From: Paenibacillus gyeongsangnamensis
GTDB lineage: Bacteria > Bacillota > Bacilli > Paenibacillales > NBRC-103111
Reading direction: 5' to 3'
Assembly (NCBI RefSeq): GCF_027533625.1
Contig: NZ_JAQAGZ010000013.1
Span: 124,001 to 188,000, forward strand
Length of the DNA: 64,000 nucleotides
The stretch's first letter is position 1; every line of letters starts with the position of its first letter. The notes beneath the pieces were generated by a model that saw only the letters and a list, made by a program, of their open reading frames with translations, searched no databases and was not told where the DNA came from. Shown here one piece after another: positions 1-8,936 of this stretch. Position numbers and translations under genes: made by a program.

Positions 1-1
1 C

Positions 2-778
2 GTGGAAGGCTTCCGGGTGCCTACGGTGAAGGAGCGGCCGGATTTTGAAGTGCTTTTCTTCGTCGGCTCGATGGGCTCGTACGATCTTCGGACCCGGAAG
101 GTTTCCCGCGCGCTCGTGCGGCTGATGAACGAGGCCGGGGTGAAATTCGCCATCCTCGGCAACGAGGAGCGGGGTTCCGGGGACACTCCCCGGAGGATGG
201 GCAACGAGTTTCTGTTCCAGCAGCTGTGCGAGGACAATATTGCGACGTTCAAGCGATACGGGGTGAGGCGGATCGTTACGGCTTGTCCGCATACGTTTAA
301 CCTGTTCAAGAACGAGTATCCGGATTTCGGCATGAAACAGGTGGAGGTGCTGCACCATACGCAGCTGCTTGGCCGGTTGATCCGCGAAGGACGGCTGTGG
401 CCGGAGCACGAGGTTAACGAGCGGGTCGTATACCACGACTCTTGCTATTTGGGCCGGTACAACGGCGTTTACGACGAGCCCCGCGAGGTGCTGAGGGCGA
501 TCCCGGGCGTGACGCTGCTGGAGATGGAGCGCTCTCGGGAGAATGCGATGTGCTGCGGTGCCGGCGGCGGCCGCATGTGGATGGAGGAGCAGGGCGGCAA
601 GCGGGTGAATGTCGCCCGGACCGAGCAGGCGCTTGCGGTACAGCCGACCGTGATCGGGAGCGCTTGCCCGTATTGCCTCACGATGATGGAGGATGGGGTG
701 AAAATGGCAGCACCGGATACCGGACTTCAGGCGATGGATATTGCGGAGCTGCTGGAGCTGTCCGTGTTCGGCCGTTAA
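2..778 (+). CDS. (Fe-S)-binding oxidoreductase, heterodisulfide-reductase-type, C-terminal part
   Basis: The gene is cut by the left edge, so only the last ~258 residues are seen and the GTG at position 2 is probably internal. Two cysteine-rich CCG-type cluster motifs are visible: HDSCYLGR near residue 145 and MCCGAGGGRMW near residue 182, followed by SACPYC. These mark the heterodisulfide reductase/glycolate-oxidase iron-sulfur subunit family. The gene lies 41 bp before fadN in a beta-oxidation operon, as in FadF-type proteins of Bacilli. From this context I infer that it passes electrons from acyl-CoA oxidation to the membrane quinone pool. The family call is firm; the electron-transfer role is inference. 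Confidence 0.85.
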   Translation: MEGFRVPTVKERPDFEVLFFVGSMGSYDLRTRKVSRALVRLMNEAGVKFAILGNEERGSGDTPRRMGNEFLFQQLCEDNIATFKRYGVRRIVTACPHTFNLFKNEYPDFGMKQVEVLHHTQLLGRLIREGRLWPEHEVNERVVYHDSCYLGRYNGVYDEPREVLRAIPGVTLLEMERSRENAMCCGAGGGRMWMEEQGGKRVNVARTEQALAVQPTVIGSACPYCLTMMEDGVKMAAPDTGLQAMDIAELLELSVFGR

Positions 779-819
779 AGAGATCGGGAAAAATGCGCAA
801 TCAAGGAGGAATCGCCGTC

Positions 820-3216
820 ATGATCAGACCGATAAGGCAAGCGGCCGTACTCGGCTCCGGCGTTATGGGCTCGGGCATCGCCGCTCACCTCGCGAACGCG
901 GGCATCGATTGCCTGCTGCTTGATCTGGTACCCGAGCGGCTCACCGCGGAGGAGGAAGCGAAGGGCTGGACGCTGGACCATCCTTCGGTTCGCAACCGAA
1001 GGGCTGCGGACGCGGTCGCCCGGCTGACGAAGACGAAGCCGGCGGCGCTGTATGACGACGCCTTCGTCCGGCGGATTACGCCCGGCAATTTGGAGGATGA
1101 TTTTGCCAAGCTGAGCGGTGTCGATTGGATTATCGAGGTGATCGTCGAGCGGCTCGATGCGAAGAAAGCGCTGCTGGAGCGTGTAGAGCAGGTATGGCGG
1201 CCGGGGACCGTCGTGAGCTCGAACACTTCCGGCATTTCGGTGAACGCGATGGCGGAAGGGCGAAGCGCAGCGTTCCGGGCGCATTTTCTCGGTACGCACT
1301 TTTTCAACCCGCCCCGGTATATGCCGCTTCTGGAGCTGATTCCCGGCGAGGCTACCGACCCGAGGGTCGTAAACGGCATGAGGCGCTTCTGCGAACGGAA
1401 GCTCGGCAAAAGCACGGTCGTCGCCAAGGACACGCCGAACTTTATCGCCAACCGGATCGGCACCTACGGCATCCTCGTTACGCTCGAAGCGATGGCGGAA
1501 GGCGGCTTCACGGTGGAAGAGGTTGACGCCGTCACTGGTCATGCGATGGGCAGGCCGAAGAGCGCAACGTTCCGCACGCTCGATCTTGTGGGACTCGATA
1601 CATTTGTGCATGTGGCGGACAACGTGCATGCGAACGTGACGGATGAAGCGGAGCAAGCGGCCTTCCGCACGCCGGAGCCGCTGAAGGCGATGGTGGCCGC
1701 AGGACAGCTCGGCGAGAAGACGGGGCGCGGCTTTTATTTGAAGCGAAGGACGGCGGAGGGGGGCAGCGAGATTTTGTCGCTGAGCCTGAAGACGATGGAT
1801 TACGGTCCGCAGAAGAAGGTATCGTCAGCAGCGCTGGAGGCAGCCAAGCAAGCGAAGGGAGCGGCGGGCAAAATCAAGGCGCTCCTTGCCGGAGGGGATC
1901 GTTATGCGGAGCTGGCGTGGACGCTGCTGAAGAAAACGCTGCTCTATTCGGCGGCCAAGATCGGGGAAATCGCGGATACGGTACAGGATGTGGACGATGC
2001 GATGCGCTGGGGCTTCAATTGGGAGCTCGGCCCGTTCGAGGTGTGGGACGCGATCGGCCTGAAGCGATCCGTCGAGCGGATGGAGGCTGAAGGCGAGACG
2101 GTGCCCGCTTGGGTGAAGGCATGGCTGGTGGAGGGGCATGAAAGCTTTTACGAGCAGGGGGATGAAGGACCTCGCTATGCGAATGCCGGCGGATTCAGGC
2201 GTGTGGAGCGGGCGCCGGAGGCCATCTCGCTCAGCCGTTTGAAGGCGCAGGGGCGCACGGTACTGGCGAACAGCGGAGCTTCCTTGATCGATCTCGGCGA
2301 CGGCGTTGCCTGCCTGGAGTTTCATTCGCCGCATAATGCGATCGGCGGCGACATTTTGCAAATGATCAACCGGAGCGTAGAGGAGGTGCGGCGCGGGTTC
2401 GACGGGCTCGTCATCGCGAACCAGGGGAAAAATTTCTGCGTCGGGGCGAACCTGATGCTGCTGCTCATGGAGGCGCAGGACGAGGAATGGGACGAAATCG
2501 ACGGGATCATCCGTTTGTTCCAGGATACGATGTACCGGCTGAAGCGGTTCGAAAAGCCGGTCGTAGCCGCACCGCACCGGATGGCGCTTGGCGGAGGCGT
2601 GGAGGTGTGCCTCCCGGCCGACCGGATCGTCGCTTCGGCGGAGACCTATTTCGGCCTCGTCGAGTTCGGCGTAGGACTCATCCCCGCGGGGGGCGGCTGC
2701 AAGGAGCTGGCGCTGCGTGCAGCTCTCGGCACCTTGCCGGAGGATGACCTTCAGCCTGCGATTCAGCGCGTGTTCGAAACGATCGGCATGGCGAAGGTAT
2801 CCACCAGCGGCCACGACGCGATCAGGCTCGGGCTGCTCCGGCCGACGGATCAGGTGGCGATGCATCCGGATCACTTGATCTATGATGCCAAGCAGGCGGT
2901 GCTGAAGCTCGCGCAGGAGGGCTACGAGCCGGTGCGGGAGGAGCGTTTTCGCGTGGCCGGCCGCGACGGCGGGGCGGTGCTGAAGCTCGGTGCATATCTG
3001 ATGAAGGAGAGCGGCTATATCAGCGACCACGATTACTTGATCGCAAGCAAGCTCGCCCATGTGCTGACCGGCGGCGATGTGCCCGCGGGCACGCTGGTGA
3101 CGGAGCGGCACCTGCTCGATCTCGAGCGAGAGGCGTTCCTGAGCCTGTGCGGCGAACCGAAGACGCAGCAGCGCATGCAGCATATGCTCGGCACGGGCAG
3201 GCCGCTACGCAACTAA
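820..3216 (+). CDS. fadN: 3-hydroxyacyl-CoA dehydrogenase / enoyl-CoA hydratase (FadN)
   Basis: The 798-residue product matches the length of the Bacillus FadN bifunctional enzyme. It opens with a Rossmann NAD site (GSGVMGSG, residues ~12-19). The HFFNPPRYMP stretch (~residues 164-173) carries the dehydrogenase catalytic His region. A crotonase-fold hydratase domain fills roughly residues 480-690 (NFCVGANL, then GGGVEVCLPADR). The start at 820 follows a strong AAGGAGG at 803-809. It catalyses the hydration and NAD-dependent oxidation steps of fatty-acid beta-oxidation in the cytoplasm. It is followed at 36 bp by the thiolase gene, so the two are almost certainly co-transcribed. Confidence 0.95.
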   Translation: MIRPIRQAAVLGSGVMGSGIAAHLANAGIDCLLLDLVPERLTAEEEAKGWTLDHPSVRNRRAADAVARLTKTKPAALYDDAFVRRITPGNLEDDFAKLSGVDWIIEVIVERLDAKKALLERVEQVWRPGTVVSSNTSGISVNAMAEGRSAAFRAHFLGTHFFNPPRYMPLLELIPGEATDPRVVNGMRRFCERKLGKSTVVAKDTPNFIANRIGTYGILVTLEAMAEGGFTVEEVDAVTGHAMGRPKSATFRTLDLVGLDTFVHVADNVHANVTDEAEQAAFRTPEPLKAMVAAGQLGEKTGRGFYLKRRTAEGGSEILSLSLKTMDYGPQKKVSSAALEAAKQAKGAAGKIKALLAGGDRYAELAWTLLKKTLLYSAAKIGEIADTVQDVDDAMRWGFNWELGPFEVWDAIGLKRSVERMEAEGETVPAWVKAWLVEGHESFYEQGDEGPRYANAGGFRRVERAPEAISLSRLKAQGRTVLANSGASLIDLGDGVACLEFHSPHNAIGGDILQMINRSVEEVRRGFDGLVIANQGKNFCVGANLMLLLMEAQDEEWDEIDGIIRLFQDTMYRLKRFEKPVVAAPHRMALGGGVEVCLPADRIVASAETYFGLVEFGVGLIPAGGGCKELALRAALGTLPEDDLQPAIQRVFETIGMAKVSTSGHDAIRLGLLRPTDQVAMHPDHLIYDAKQAVLKLAQEGYEPVREERFRVAGRDGGAVLKLGAYLMKESGYISDHDYLIASKLAHVLTGGDVPAGTLVTERHLLDLEREAFLSLCGEPKTQQRMQHMLGTGRPLRN

Positions 3217-3252
3217 TCCGGGCATGGAATGCGGAAGGAGAGGTGACTTTAG

Positions 3253-4440
3253 GTGAGCTTGCAGGAAGCGGTCATTGTTTCGGCGGCGCGAACCGCCGTC
3301 GGGAAGGCGAAGAAGGGCAGCTTGTCGCAGACGAGGGCCGAGGATCTGGGCAAGGCCGTGCTGGAGGCGGCGATCGATCGGGCGCCCGGCGTCCGCAAGG
3401 AGGACGTCGAGGATATCCTGATCGGCTGCGCGATACCGGAGGGGGAGCAGGGTCTCAATTTCGCCCGCATCATGTCGCTGTACGCGGGCTTCCCGGTCAC
3501 GGTACCGGCGGTCACGGTCAACCGGTTCTGCTCCTCCGGGCTGCAGACGGTGGCGTTCGCAGCCGAACGGATTCAGCTCGGGTATGCGAGCGCCGTGCTG
3601 GCCGGGGGCGTGGAGAGCATGAGCCACGTGCCGATGACGGGGTTCAAGCCTTCACCGCACCCGGTGCTGGTGGACAGCATGCCCCACGTGTATATCGGTA
3701 TGGGGCATACCGCGGAGCGGGTGGCCGAGCGGTTCGGCGTCTCGCGGGACGACCAGGACCGGTTCGCCCTGGCGTCGCACCGAAAGGCGGCCGCCGCCCA
3801 GCGGGAAAGCCGGTTCCGTGAGGAAATCGTGCCGCTGGAGGCGGTGCTCACGCAGGCGGATGAGGAGGGGCGGCTGCAGATGCGGCGCTTCCGGTTCGAC
3901 GCTGACGAAGGCGTGCGGGAGGATACGACGCTGGAGGCGCTGGGGCGGTTGAAGCCGGCGTTCCAGGCCGGGGGCACCGTGACGGCGGGCAACGCGTCGC
4001 AGATGAGCGACGGCGCCGCCGCCCTGCTGCTCATGAGCCGGACCAGGGCCGAGGAGCTGGGCCTCAAGCCGCTCGCCGCGTTTCGCTCGTTCGCGGTGGC
4101 GGGTGTGGAGCCGGAGATCATGGGGGTCGGTCCGGTGGAGGCGATCCCGAAAGCGCTGCGGCAGGCGGGCCTGAAGCTGGAGGATATCGATTTGTTCGAG
4201 CTGAACGAGGCGTTCGCTTCGCAATGTGTGCATGTGGTGCGGCAGCTCGGTATCGATGAGGGCAAAGTGAATGTGAACGGCGGAGCGATCGCCCTCGGCC
4301 ATCCGCTCGGGTGCACCGGAGCGAAGCTGTCAGTCACGCTGCTTCATGAGCTGAAACGGTGCGGGGGCGGCTTCGGCGTCGTGTCGATGTGCATCGGCGG
4401 CGGCATGGGCGCAGCGGGCGTATTCGAGGTTTATCCTTAA
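3253..4440 (+). CDS. fadA: acetyl-CoA C-acyltransferase (3-ketoacyl-CoA thiolase, FadA)
   Basis: The 395-residue product is a full-length thiolase. The nucleophilic Cys is Cys93 in NRFCSSGLQ, the catalytic His lies in the GGAIALGHPLGCTG block near residue 350, and the second Cys is in SMCIGGGMG close to the C-terminus. It cleaves 3-ketoacyl-CoA with CoA to release acetyl-CoA, completing each beta-oxidation round. The GTG start at 3253 follows GGAAGGAGAGGTG. Only 15 bp separate its stop from the acyl-CoA dehydrogenase, which supports one operon. Confidence 0.95.
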   Translation: MSLQEAVIVSAARTAVGKAKKGSLSQTRAEDLGKAVLEAAIDRAPGVRKEDVEDILIGCAIPEGEQGLNFARIMSLYAGFPVTVPAVTVNRFCSSGLQTVAFAAERIQLGYASAVLAGGVESMSHVPMTGFKPSPHPVLVDSMPHVYIGMGHTAERVAERFGVSRDDQDRFALASHRKAAAAQRESRFREEIVPLEAVLTQADEEGRLQMRRFRFDADEGVREDTTLEALGRLKPAFQAGGTVTAGNASQMSDGAAALLLMSRTRAEELGLKPLAAFRSFAVAGVEPEIMGVGPVEAIPKALRQAGLKLEDIDLFELNEAFASQCVHVVRQLGIDEGKVNVNGGAIALGHPLGCTGAKLSVTLLHELKRCGGGFGVVSMCIGGGMGAAGVFEVYP

Positions 4441-4455
4441 GGCAGGAGGTGCGGA

Positions 4456-6228
4456 ATGATGGCTGCGATTAAAGGCGGCAGCTTTATCATCGACGAGATC
4501 GACGGCAGCTTGGTGGTGACGCCCGAGGATTTCACCGAGGAGCAGCGGATGATCGCGCGGACGACGGAGGATTTCGTCGAAGGCGAGGTGCTTCCCCATG
4601 ACGAGACGATCGAGAAGCTCGATTACGGGCTGACGGTCCGGCTGCTGCGCAAGGCGGGGGAGCTCGGTTTGCTCGGCGCCGACATTCCCGAGGCGTACGG
4701 CGGGCTCAGCCTGGATAAAATCAGCTCCACCCTGATCAGCGAGAAGCTGTCCAAGGCGTCGTCCTTTGCGCTGTCGCTGGGAGCGCATGTCGGGATCGGG
4801 ACGTTGCCGATCGTTTACTTCGGCACGGAGGAGCAGAAGCAGGCTTATCTGCCCCGGCTTGCTACGGGTGAGAAGATTGCGGCGTACTGCTTGACGGAGC
4901 CTTCCTCCGGCTCCGACGCGCTGGGGGCGAAGACGACGGCGCGCTTGTCCGAGGACGGGAGCCACTACATCCTGAACGGCACGAAGCAGTTTATTACGAA
5001 TGCCGGCTTTGCCGATGTGTTTATCGTGTATGCGAAGGTAAACGGCACGGACTTCAGCACCTTCATCGTGGATCGGTCGCTGGAAGGCGTCAGTGTCGGA
5101 CCGGAGGAGAAAAAGATGGGCATCAAGGGCTCGTCCACCCGTCCTCTGATTCTGGACGATGTCAAGGTTCCGGCGGACCGGTTGCTGTGGGAGGTCGGAA
5201 AAGGACACCTGATCGCGTTCAACATCTTGAACATCGGGCGCTTCAAGCTGGCGGCCGGCTGCCTCGGAGCGGCCAAGGAGGCTCTCGAGCTGTCGGCGGC
5301 TTACGCCGAGGAGCGGACGCAGTTCGGCAAACGGATCGCCTCGTTCCCTCTGATCGGTGCGAAGCTGGCAGATATGAACATTCGCACGTTCGTGCTGGAG
5401 AGCATGGTGTACCGAACGGCGGGGCTGTTCGACGAAGGGCTGCGGGAGCTCGATTACTCGCGGGCCGATATCGGGATGCAGTCCGCCAAAGGGATTGCCG
5501 AGTACGCCCTCGAGTGCTCGATCAATAAGGTGTTCGGCACGGAGGCGCTCAGCTTCGTGGCCGATGAGGGCGTGCAAATCCACGGGGGCTACGGCTTTAT
5601 CCAGGAATACCGAATCGAGCGGATTTACCGGGATGCGCGGATCAACCGTATTTTTGAAGGGACGAATGAAATTAACCGGCTGCTGATCCCCGGCACGCTG
5701 ATCAAGCGGGCACTGAAGGGCGAGCTGCCGCTGCTGGCCAAGGCGCAGGCGCTGCAGGCCGAGCTGCTTCAACCGATTCCGCCTGCGGCTTACGATAGTC
5801 CGCTGGAGGAGGAAGCGTATCTCATCCGGATGGCGAAGAAGATCTTCCTCATGACGGGGGCGCAGGCTATGCAAAAGTACCAGCTGAAGCTGGAGGAGCA
5901 GCAGGAGGTGCTGAGCCGTCTGGCCGACCAGCTGATCGGAATCTACGCGATGGAGAGTGCGCTGCTGCGGGCGCAGAAGAAGCTGGCGTCCGCAGGCGAG
6001 ACGAAGGCGGGCCTCGCGATCTCCATGACGACAGTCTTCGTGCACGAGACGTTTGAACGCTTGGAAGGGCTCGCGAGGGAGACATTCGCGGCGATGGAAA
6101 CGGGCGACACCATCCGCACCCAGCTCTCCGTGCTGAAGAAGCTCGCCCGCCGCCAGCCGGCGGATACGATAGGCCTGAAACGGACCGTTGCGGCCCGGGT
6201 CAGGGAAGCGGGAGGCTATATCGTCTGA
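4456..6228 (+). CDS. fadE: acyl-CoA dehydrogenase (FadE)
   Basis: The 590-residue product has the acyl-CoA dehydrogenase fold, with N-terminal helices, the middle beta domain (CLTEPSSGSDA, ITNAGFAD) and the C-terminal FAD-binding helices (ERTQFGK, QIHGGYGF, FEGTNEINR). It carries an extra C-terminal ~180-residue helical extension, as in the long Bacillus FadE type. It makes the trans-2 double bond in acyl-CoA, passing electrons to ETF. The start follows AGGAGG at 4443-4448. It sits between fadA and the CoA ligase in the same operon. Confidence 0.93.
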   Translation: MMAAIKGGSFIIDEIDGSLVVTPEDFTEEQRMIARTTEDFVEGEVLPHDETIEKLDYGLTVRLLRKAGELGLLGADIPEAYGGLSLDKISSTLISEKLSKASSFALSLGAHVGIGTLPIVYFGTEEQKQAYLPRLATGEKIAAYCLTEPSSGSDALGAKTTARLSEDGSHYILNGTKQFITNAGFADVFIVYAKVNGTDFSTFIVDRSLEGVSVGPEEKKMGIKGSSTRPLILDDVKVPADRLLWEVGKGHLIAFNILNIGRFKLAAGCLGAAKEALELSAAYAEERTQFGKRIASFPLIGAKLADMNIRTFVLESMVYRTAGLFDEGLRELDYSRADIGMQSAKGIAEYALECSINKVFGTEALSFVADEGVQIHGGYGFIQEYRIERIYRDARINRIFEGTNEINRLLIPGTLIKRALKGELPLLAKAQALQAELLQPIPPAAYDSPLEEEAYLIRMAKKIFLMTGAQAMQKYQLKLEEQQEVLSRLADQLIGIYAMESALLRAQKKLASAGETKAGLAISMTTVFVHETFERLEGLARETFAAMETGDTIRTQLSVLKKLARRQPADTIGLKRTVAARVREAGGYIV

Positions 6229-6270
6229 CCGAAGGAACGGCAGCCAATAGGATGGATTGGGGTGGACTGC

Positions 6271-7959
6271 ATGACAAGCAAGCCATGGCTTCGCCACTAC
6301 CCAGAGGAGGTTCCGCCTTCCTTCGACTATCCGAAGCATAATCTCGCTTATTTCCTGACGCGGACCGCCGAGCTTTACCCGGACGCGACTGCCCTTGATT
6401 TTATGGGCAAAACGATGAGCTACCGCGAGCTGAACGAGGCGGCCTGCCGGTTCGCCCGCTCCCTGCAGGGGCTTGGCGTACGGCAGGGAAACCGGGTAGC
6501 GGTGATGCTCCCGAATTGTCCCCAGACGCTCATCGCTTATTTCGGCACGCTTCTGATGGGCGGCATCGTCGTAATGACGAATCCGATGTATACCCCGAGG
6601 GAGCTGGAATACCAGCTGAAGGATTCGGGGGCGAGAACGATCGTGACGCTCGATCTGCTGTTCGACCGGGTCCGCCGGACGGCCGAGTCCGCCGGGCTCA
6701 GGCAATTGATCATCACCTCGATCAAGGATTATTTGCCCATCCCGCAAAAATGGCTTTACCCGCTGAAGGCGCGGGCGGACGGATTGGACCGCAAGGTCGC
6801 CTACGGCAACGGGGTGTACGCGTTCCTGGCGCTGCTTCGCCGCAGCCCGTCCGTCACCGTCAGCGTGCAGGTCGATCCAGACCGCGATGTGGCGCTGCTG
6901 CAGTACACCGGCGGGACGACGGGGCTGGCCAAAGGGGTGATGCTGACGCATTCGAATCTCGTGGCTAACACGATCCAGAACCGGCTGTGGGCGTACCGCT
7001 CGCAGCCGGGGCGCGAGGTGTATCTTGCGGCGCTACCCTTCTTCCATGTATTCGGGCTTACCGTCCTGCTCAATCAGGCCGTGTACTTGGCCGGCAAGCT
7101 GGTCATCGTGCCGCGATTCGACCCGGCTCAGCTGGTGCGCACGATCCGCCGCACCCGACCGACCGTCTTCCCGGGCGCCCCGACAATGTATATCGCTCTG
7201 CTTCAGCGGAGGGACATTCAGGCTGGGGATTTGTCCTCGCTTGACATTTGCATCAGCGGAGCCGCTCCGCTGCCGATGGAGGTGCAGGATCGGTTCGAGG
7301 CGCTGTCCGTCGGCCGGCTGATCGAAGGCTACGGGCTGACGGAGGCTTCCCCGGTTACGCACGCGAACAATATTTGGGAGAAGCGCAAGCTCGGTTCGAT
7401 CGGAATTCCGTTCCCCGATACGGAGGCACGGATCGTCGACCCGGCGACGGGGGAGGAGGTTCCGCCCGGCACGATCGGAGAGCTTGCGGTCCGCGGTCCG
7501 CAGGTGATGAAGGGCTACTGGAACCGTCCGGCCGAGACGGCCCAGGCGCTGAAGGACGGCTGGCTGCTGACCGGAGATATGGCCCGGATGGATGAGGACG
7601 GCTATTTCTATATCATGGACCGGCGCAAGGACTTGATTCTGGCCGGGGGCTTCAATGTATACCCGCGCGAAGTGGAGGAGGTACTGTATGAGCACCCGGC
7701 GGTTCAGGAGGCGGTCGTCGCCGGCGTGCTGGACCCGTACCGGGGCGAGACGGTGAAAGCCTATATCGTACTGGCGAGAGACGCTGACGCTTCGCAGGAG
7801 GAGCTGACGGCCTGGTGCAGGGAGCGGCTTGCGGCTTACAAGGTGCCGAGAATTTATGAATTCCGCGACAGCTTGCCGAAGACGATGGTGGGCAAGGTTC
7901 TGCGCCGGAAGCTGCTGGAAGAGGAGGCGGAGCGCAGCCGGGAGGAGGAGACGGAATGA
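6271..7959 (+). CDS. long-chain fatty-acid--CoA ligase
   Basis: This ANL-superfamily adenylate-forming enzyme has about 562 residues. It shows the ATP/phosphate motif YTGGTTGLAKG, the acyl-binding motif GYGLTEASPVTH, the GDMARMDEDGYFYIMDRRKD hinge and the C-terminal PKTMVGKVLRR lysine region. It activates free fatty acids to acyl-CoA for the enzymes encoded upstream. I prefer ATG 6271, which has GGGGTGG about 7 nt upstream; a GTG at 6262 in the same frame is possible. The LcfA-type assignment is based on the operon context. Confidence 0.92.
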   Translation: MTSKPWLRHYPEEVPPSFDYPKHNLAYFLTRTAELYPDATALDFMGKTMSYRELNEAACRFARSLQGLGVRQGNRVAVMLPNCPQTLIAYFGTLLMGGIVVMTNPMYTPRELEYQLKDSGARTIVTLDLLFDRVRRTAESAGLRQLIITSIKDYLPIPQKWLYPLKARADGLDRKVAYGNGVYAFLALLRRSPSVTVSVQVDPDRDVALLQYTGGTTGLAKGVMLTHSNLVANTIQNRLWAYRSQPGREVYLAALPFFHVFGLTVLLNQAVYLAGKLVIVPRFDPAQLVRTIRRTRPTVFPGAPTMYIALLQRRDIQAGDLSSLDICISGAAPLPMEVQDRFEALSVGRLIEGYGLTEASPVTHANNIWEKRKLGSIGIPFPDTEARIVDPATGEEVPPGTIGELAVRGPQVMKGYWNRPAETAQALKDGWLLTGDMARMDEDGYFYIMDRRKDLILAGGFNVYPREVEEVLYEHPAVQEAVVAGVLDPYRGETVKAYIVLARDADASQEELTAWCRERLAAYKVPRIYEFRDSLPKTMVGKVLRRKLLEEEAERSREEETE

Positions 7960-8042
7960 ACCGCCCTTGTCTGAACCGGCGATGGCGGGGCTAACAGGGA
8001 AGGAACGAACAGATCGCCGGTCGCGGGGGAGGAGGAAAAGCT

Positions 8043-8582
8043 ATGGTCAGGGAAACGGGGGACGGGCGGGATCGGGTGCGGCCTCCGGTGCCGGAAGCCT
8101 CGGATTCCGGCACGCGTGAAGGCCCGGAGGAGAACGTCTCCGGCACGGAGCTTCAGGCCGGCCTCAGCGAGGAGCTGCGGCAGCTGGCCGAGAAGACGCC
8201 GGAGGGGACGTTCTGGGATCTGCTGGGCGCCCAGGTGCTGCGGGCGAACGGGAAGCAGGCGGTGGTGCGGCTGGACGTTCAGCCGCATCATCTCAACATG
8301 ATCGGCATTACGCACGGCGGCGTGTACGCTTCCCTGCTGGATTCCGCGATGGGGCTTGTCGCCATGATGGCGAGGCCCAACGATAAGGTCGTGACGACGA
8401 ATCTGAACGTCCATTTCGTCCGGGCGGCGGACGGCGGGACGATTACGGTGACGGCGGACTGCGTTCATACTTCCCGCACCCAGATTACGGTGCAAGGGTT
8501 CGCCTGCCGGGAGAACGGCGATCTGTGCGCTTTCGCTACAGGCAGCTTTCGGATATTGGAGCCCCGGAGCGGAAAGGGCTGA
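8043..8582 (+). CDS. PaaI-family hotdog-fold thioesterase
   Basis: The 179-residue product has an N-terminal ~45-residue low-complexity extension followed by a hotdog domain. The diagnostic segment is HHLNMIGITHGGVYASLLDSAMG (residues ~81-103 of the product), with the HGG turn and the Asp of DSAMG typical of the PaaI/YbgC group. It probably hydrolyses acyl-CoA or aryl-CoA esters, releasing CoA at the end of the beta-oxidation operon. It follows the CoA ligase by 83 bp and has its own GGGGGAGGAGG ribosome site. The exact substrate cannot be read from sequence. Confidence 0.85.
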   Translation: MVRETGDGRDRVRPPVPEASDSGTREGPEENVSGTELQAGLSEELRQLAEKTPEGTFWDLLGAQVLRANGKQAVVRLDVQPHHLNMIGITHGGVYASLLDSAMGLVAMMARPNDKVVTTNLNVHFVRAADGGTITVTADCVHTSRTQITVQGFACRENGDLCAFATGSFRILEPRSGKG

Positions 8583-8936
8583 CGGCCGCAAGAGCACGGG
8601 AACGTTTCATTGAATAAAGGCGGGTGGAGCTGGGGGTAAGGCGGTTCCGGCTACCGCTGCCGTGTTCGTCTCACCGGGCCGTTTGCTTGCTTGGTCATCG
8701 CTGTTTTGCCCGAAACCAGAAACCACCCGCATGCTGCCGGGCCATCGGAGCCTTGCCCGAATCCGCCCGCCGCCTGTCGGCGGCCGTTAATCCCAGACAA
8801 GCTGCCGGTAATTTTTCCGAAATCGAATAATCCTTACCCCAGTTCTCCCGGGATTCGGATGACATGCTCCCGGATGATCTTGTACGATAAAGACAAGATC
8901 TCAAGCGTCTTGGATGGAGAGGAGGCATAGGAACAA
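8583..8936. other. intergenic stretch between beta-oxidation operon and two-component system
   Basis: About 350 bases without a convincing gene. Short frames exist but lack ribosome sites and recognisable protein features. I saw no strong hairpin terminator and no clear promoter, although the sensor-kinase promoter should lie here. Confidence 0.5.

Noticed and set aside
442..819. Extension of fadN upstream to 442
   Set aside because: This would overlap the Fe-S protein gene in another frame; ATG 820 has a strong ribosome site and gives the family length.
8601..8930. Small frames between the thioesterase and the sensor kinase
   Set aside because: They are Pro/Arg-rich, without start signals or recognisable domains.
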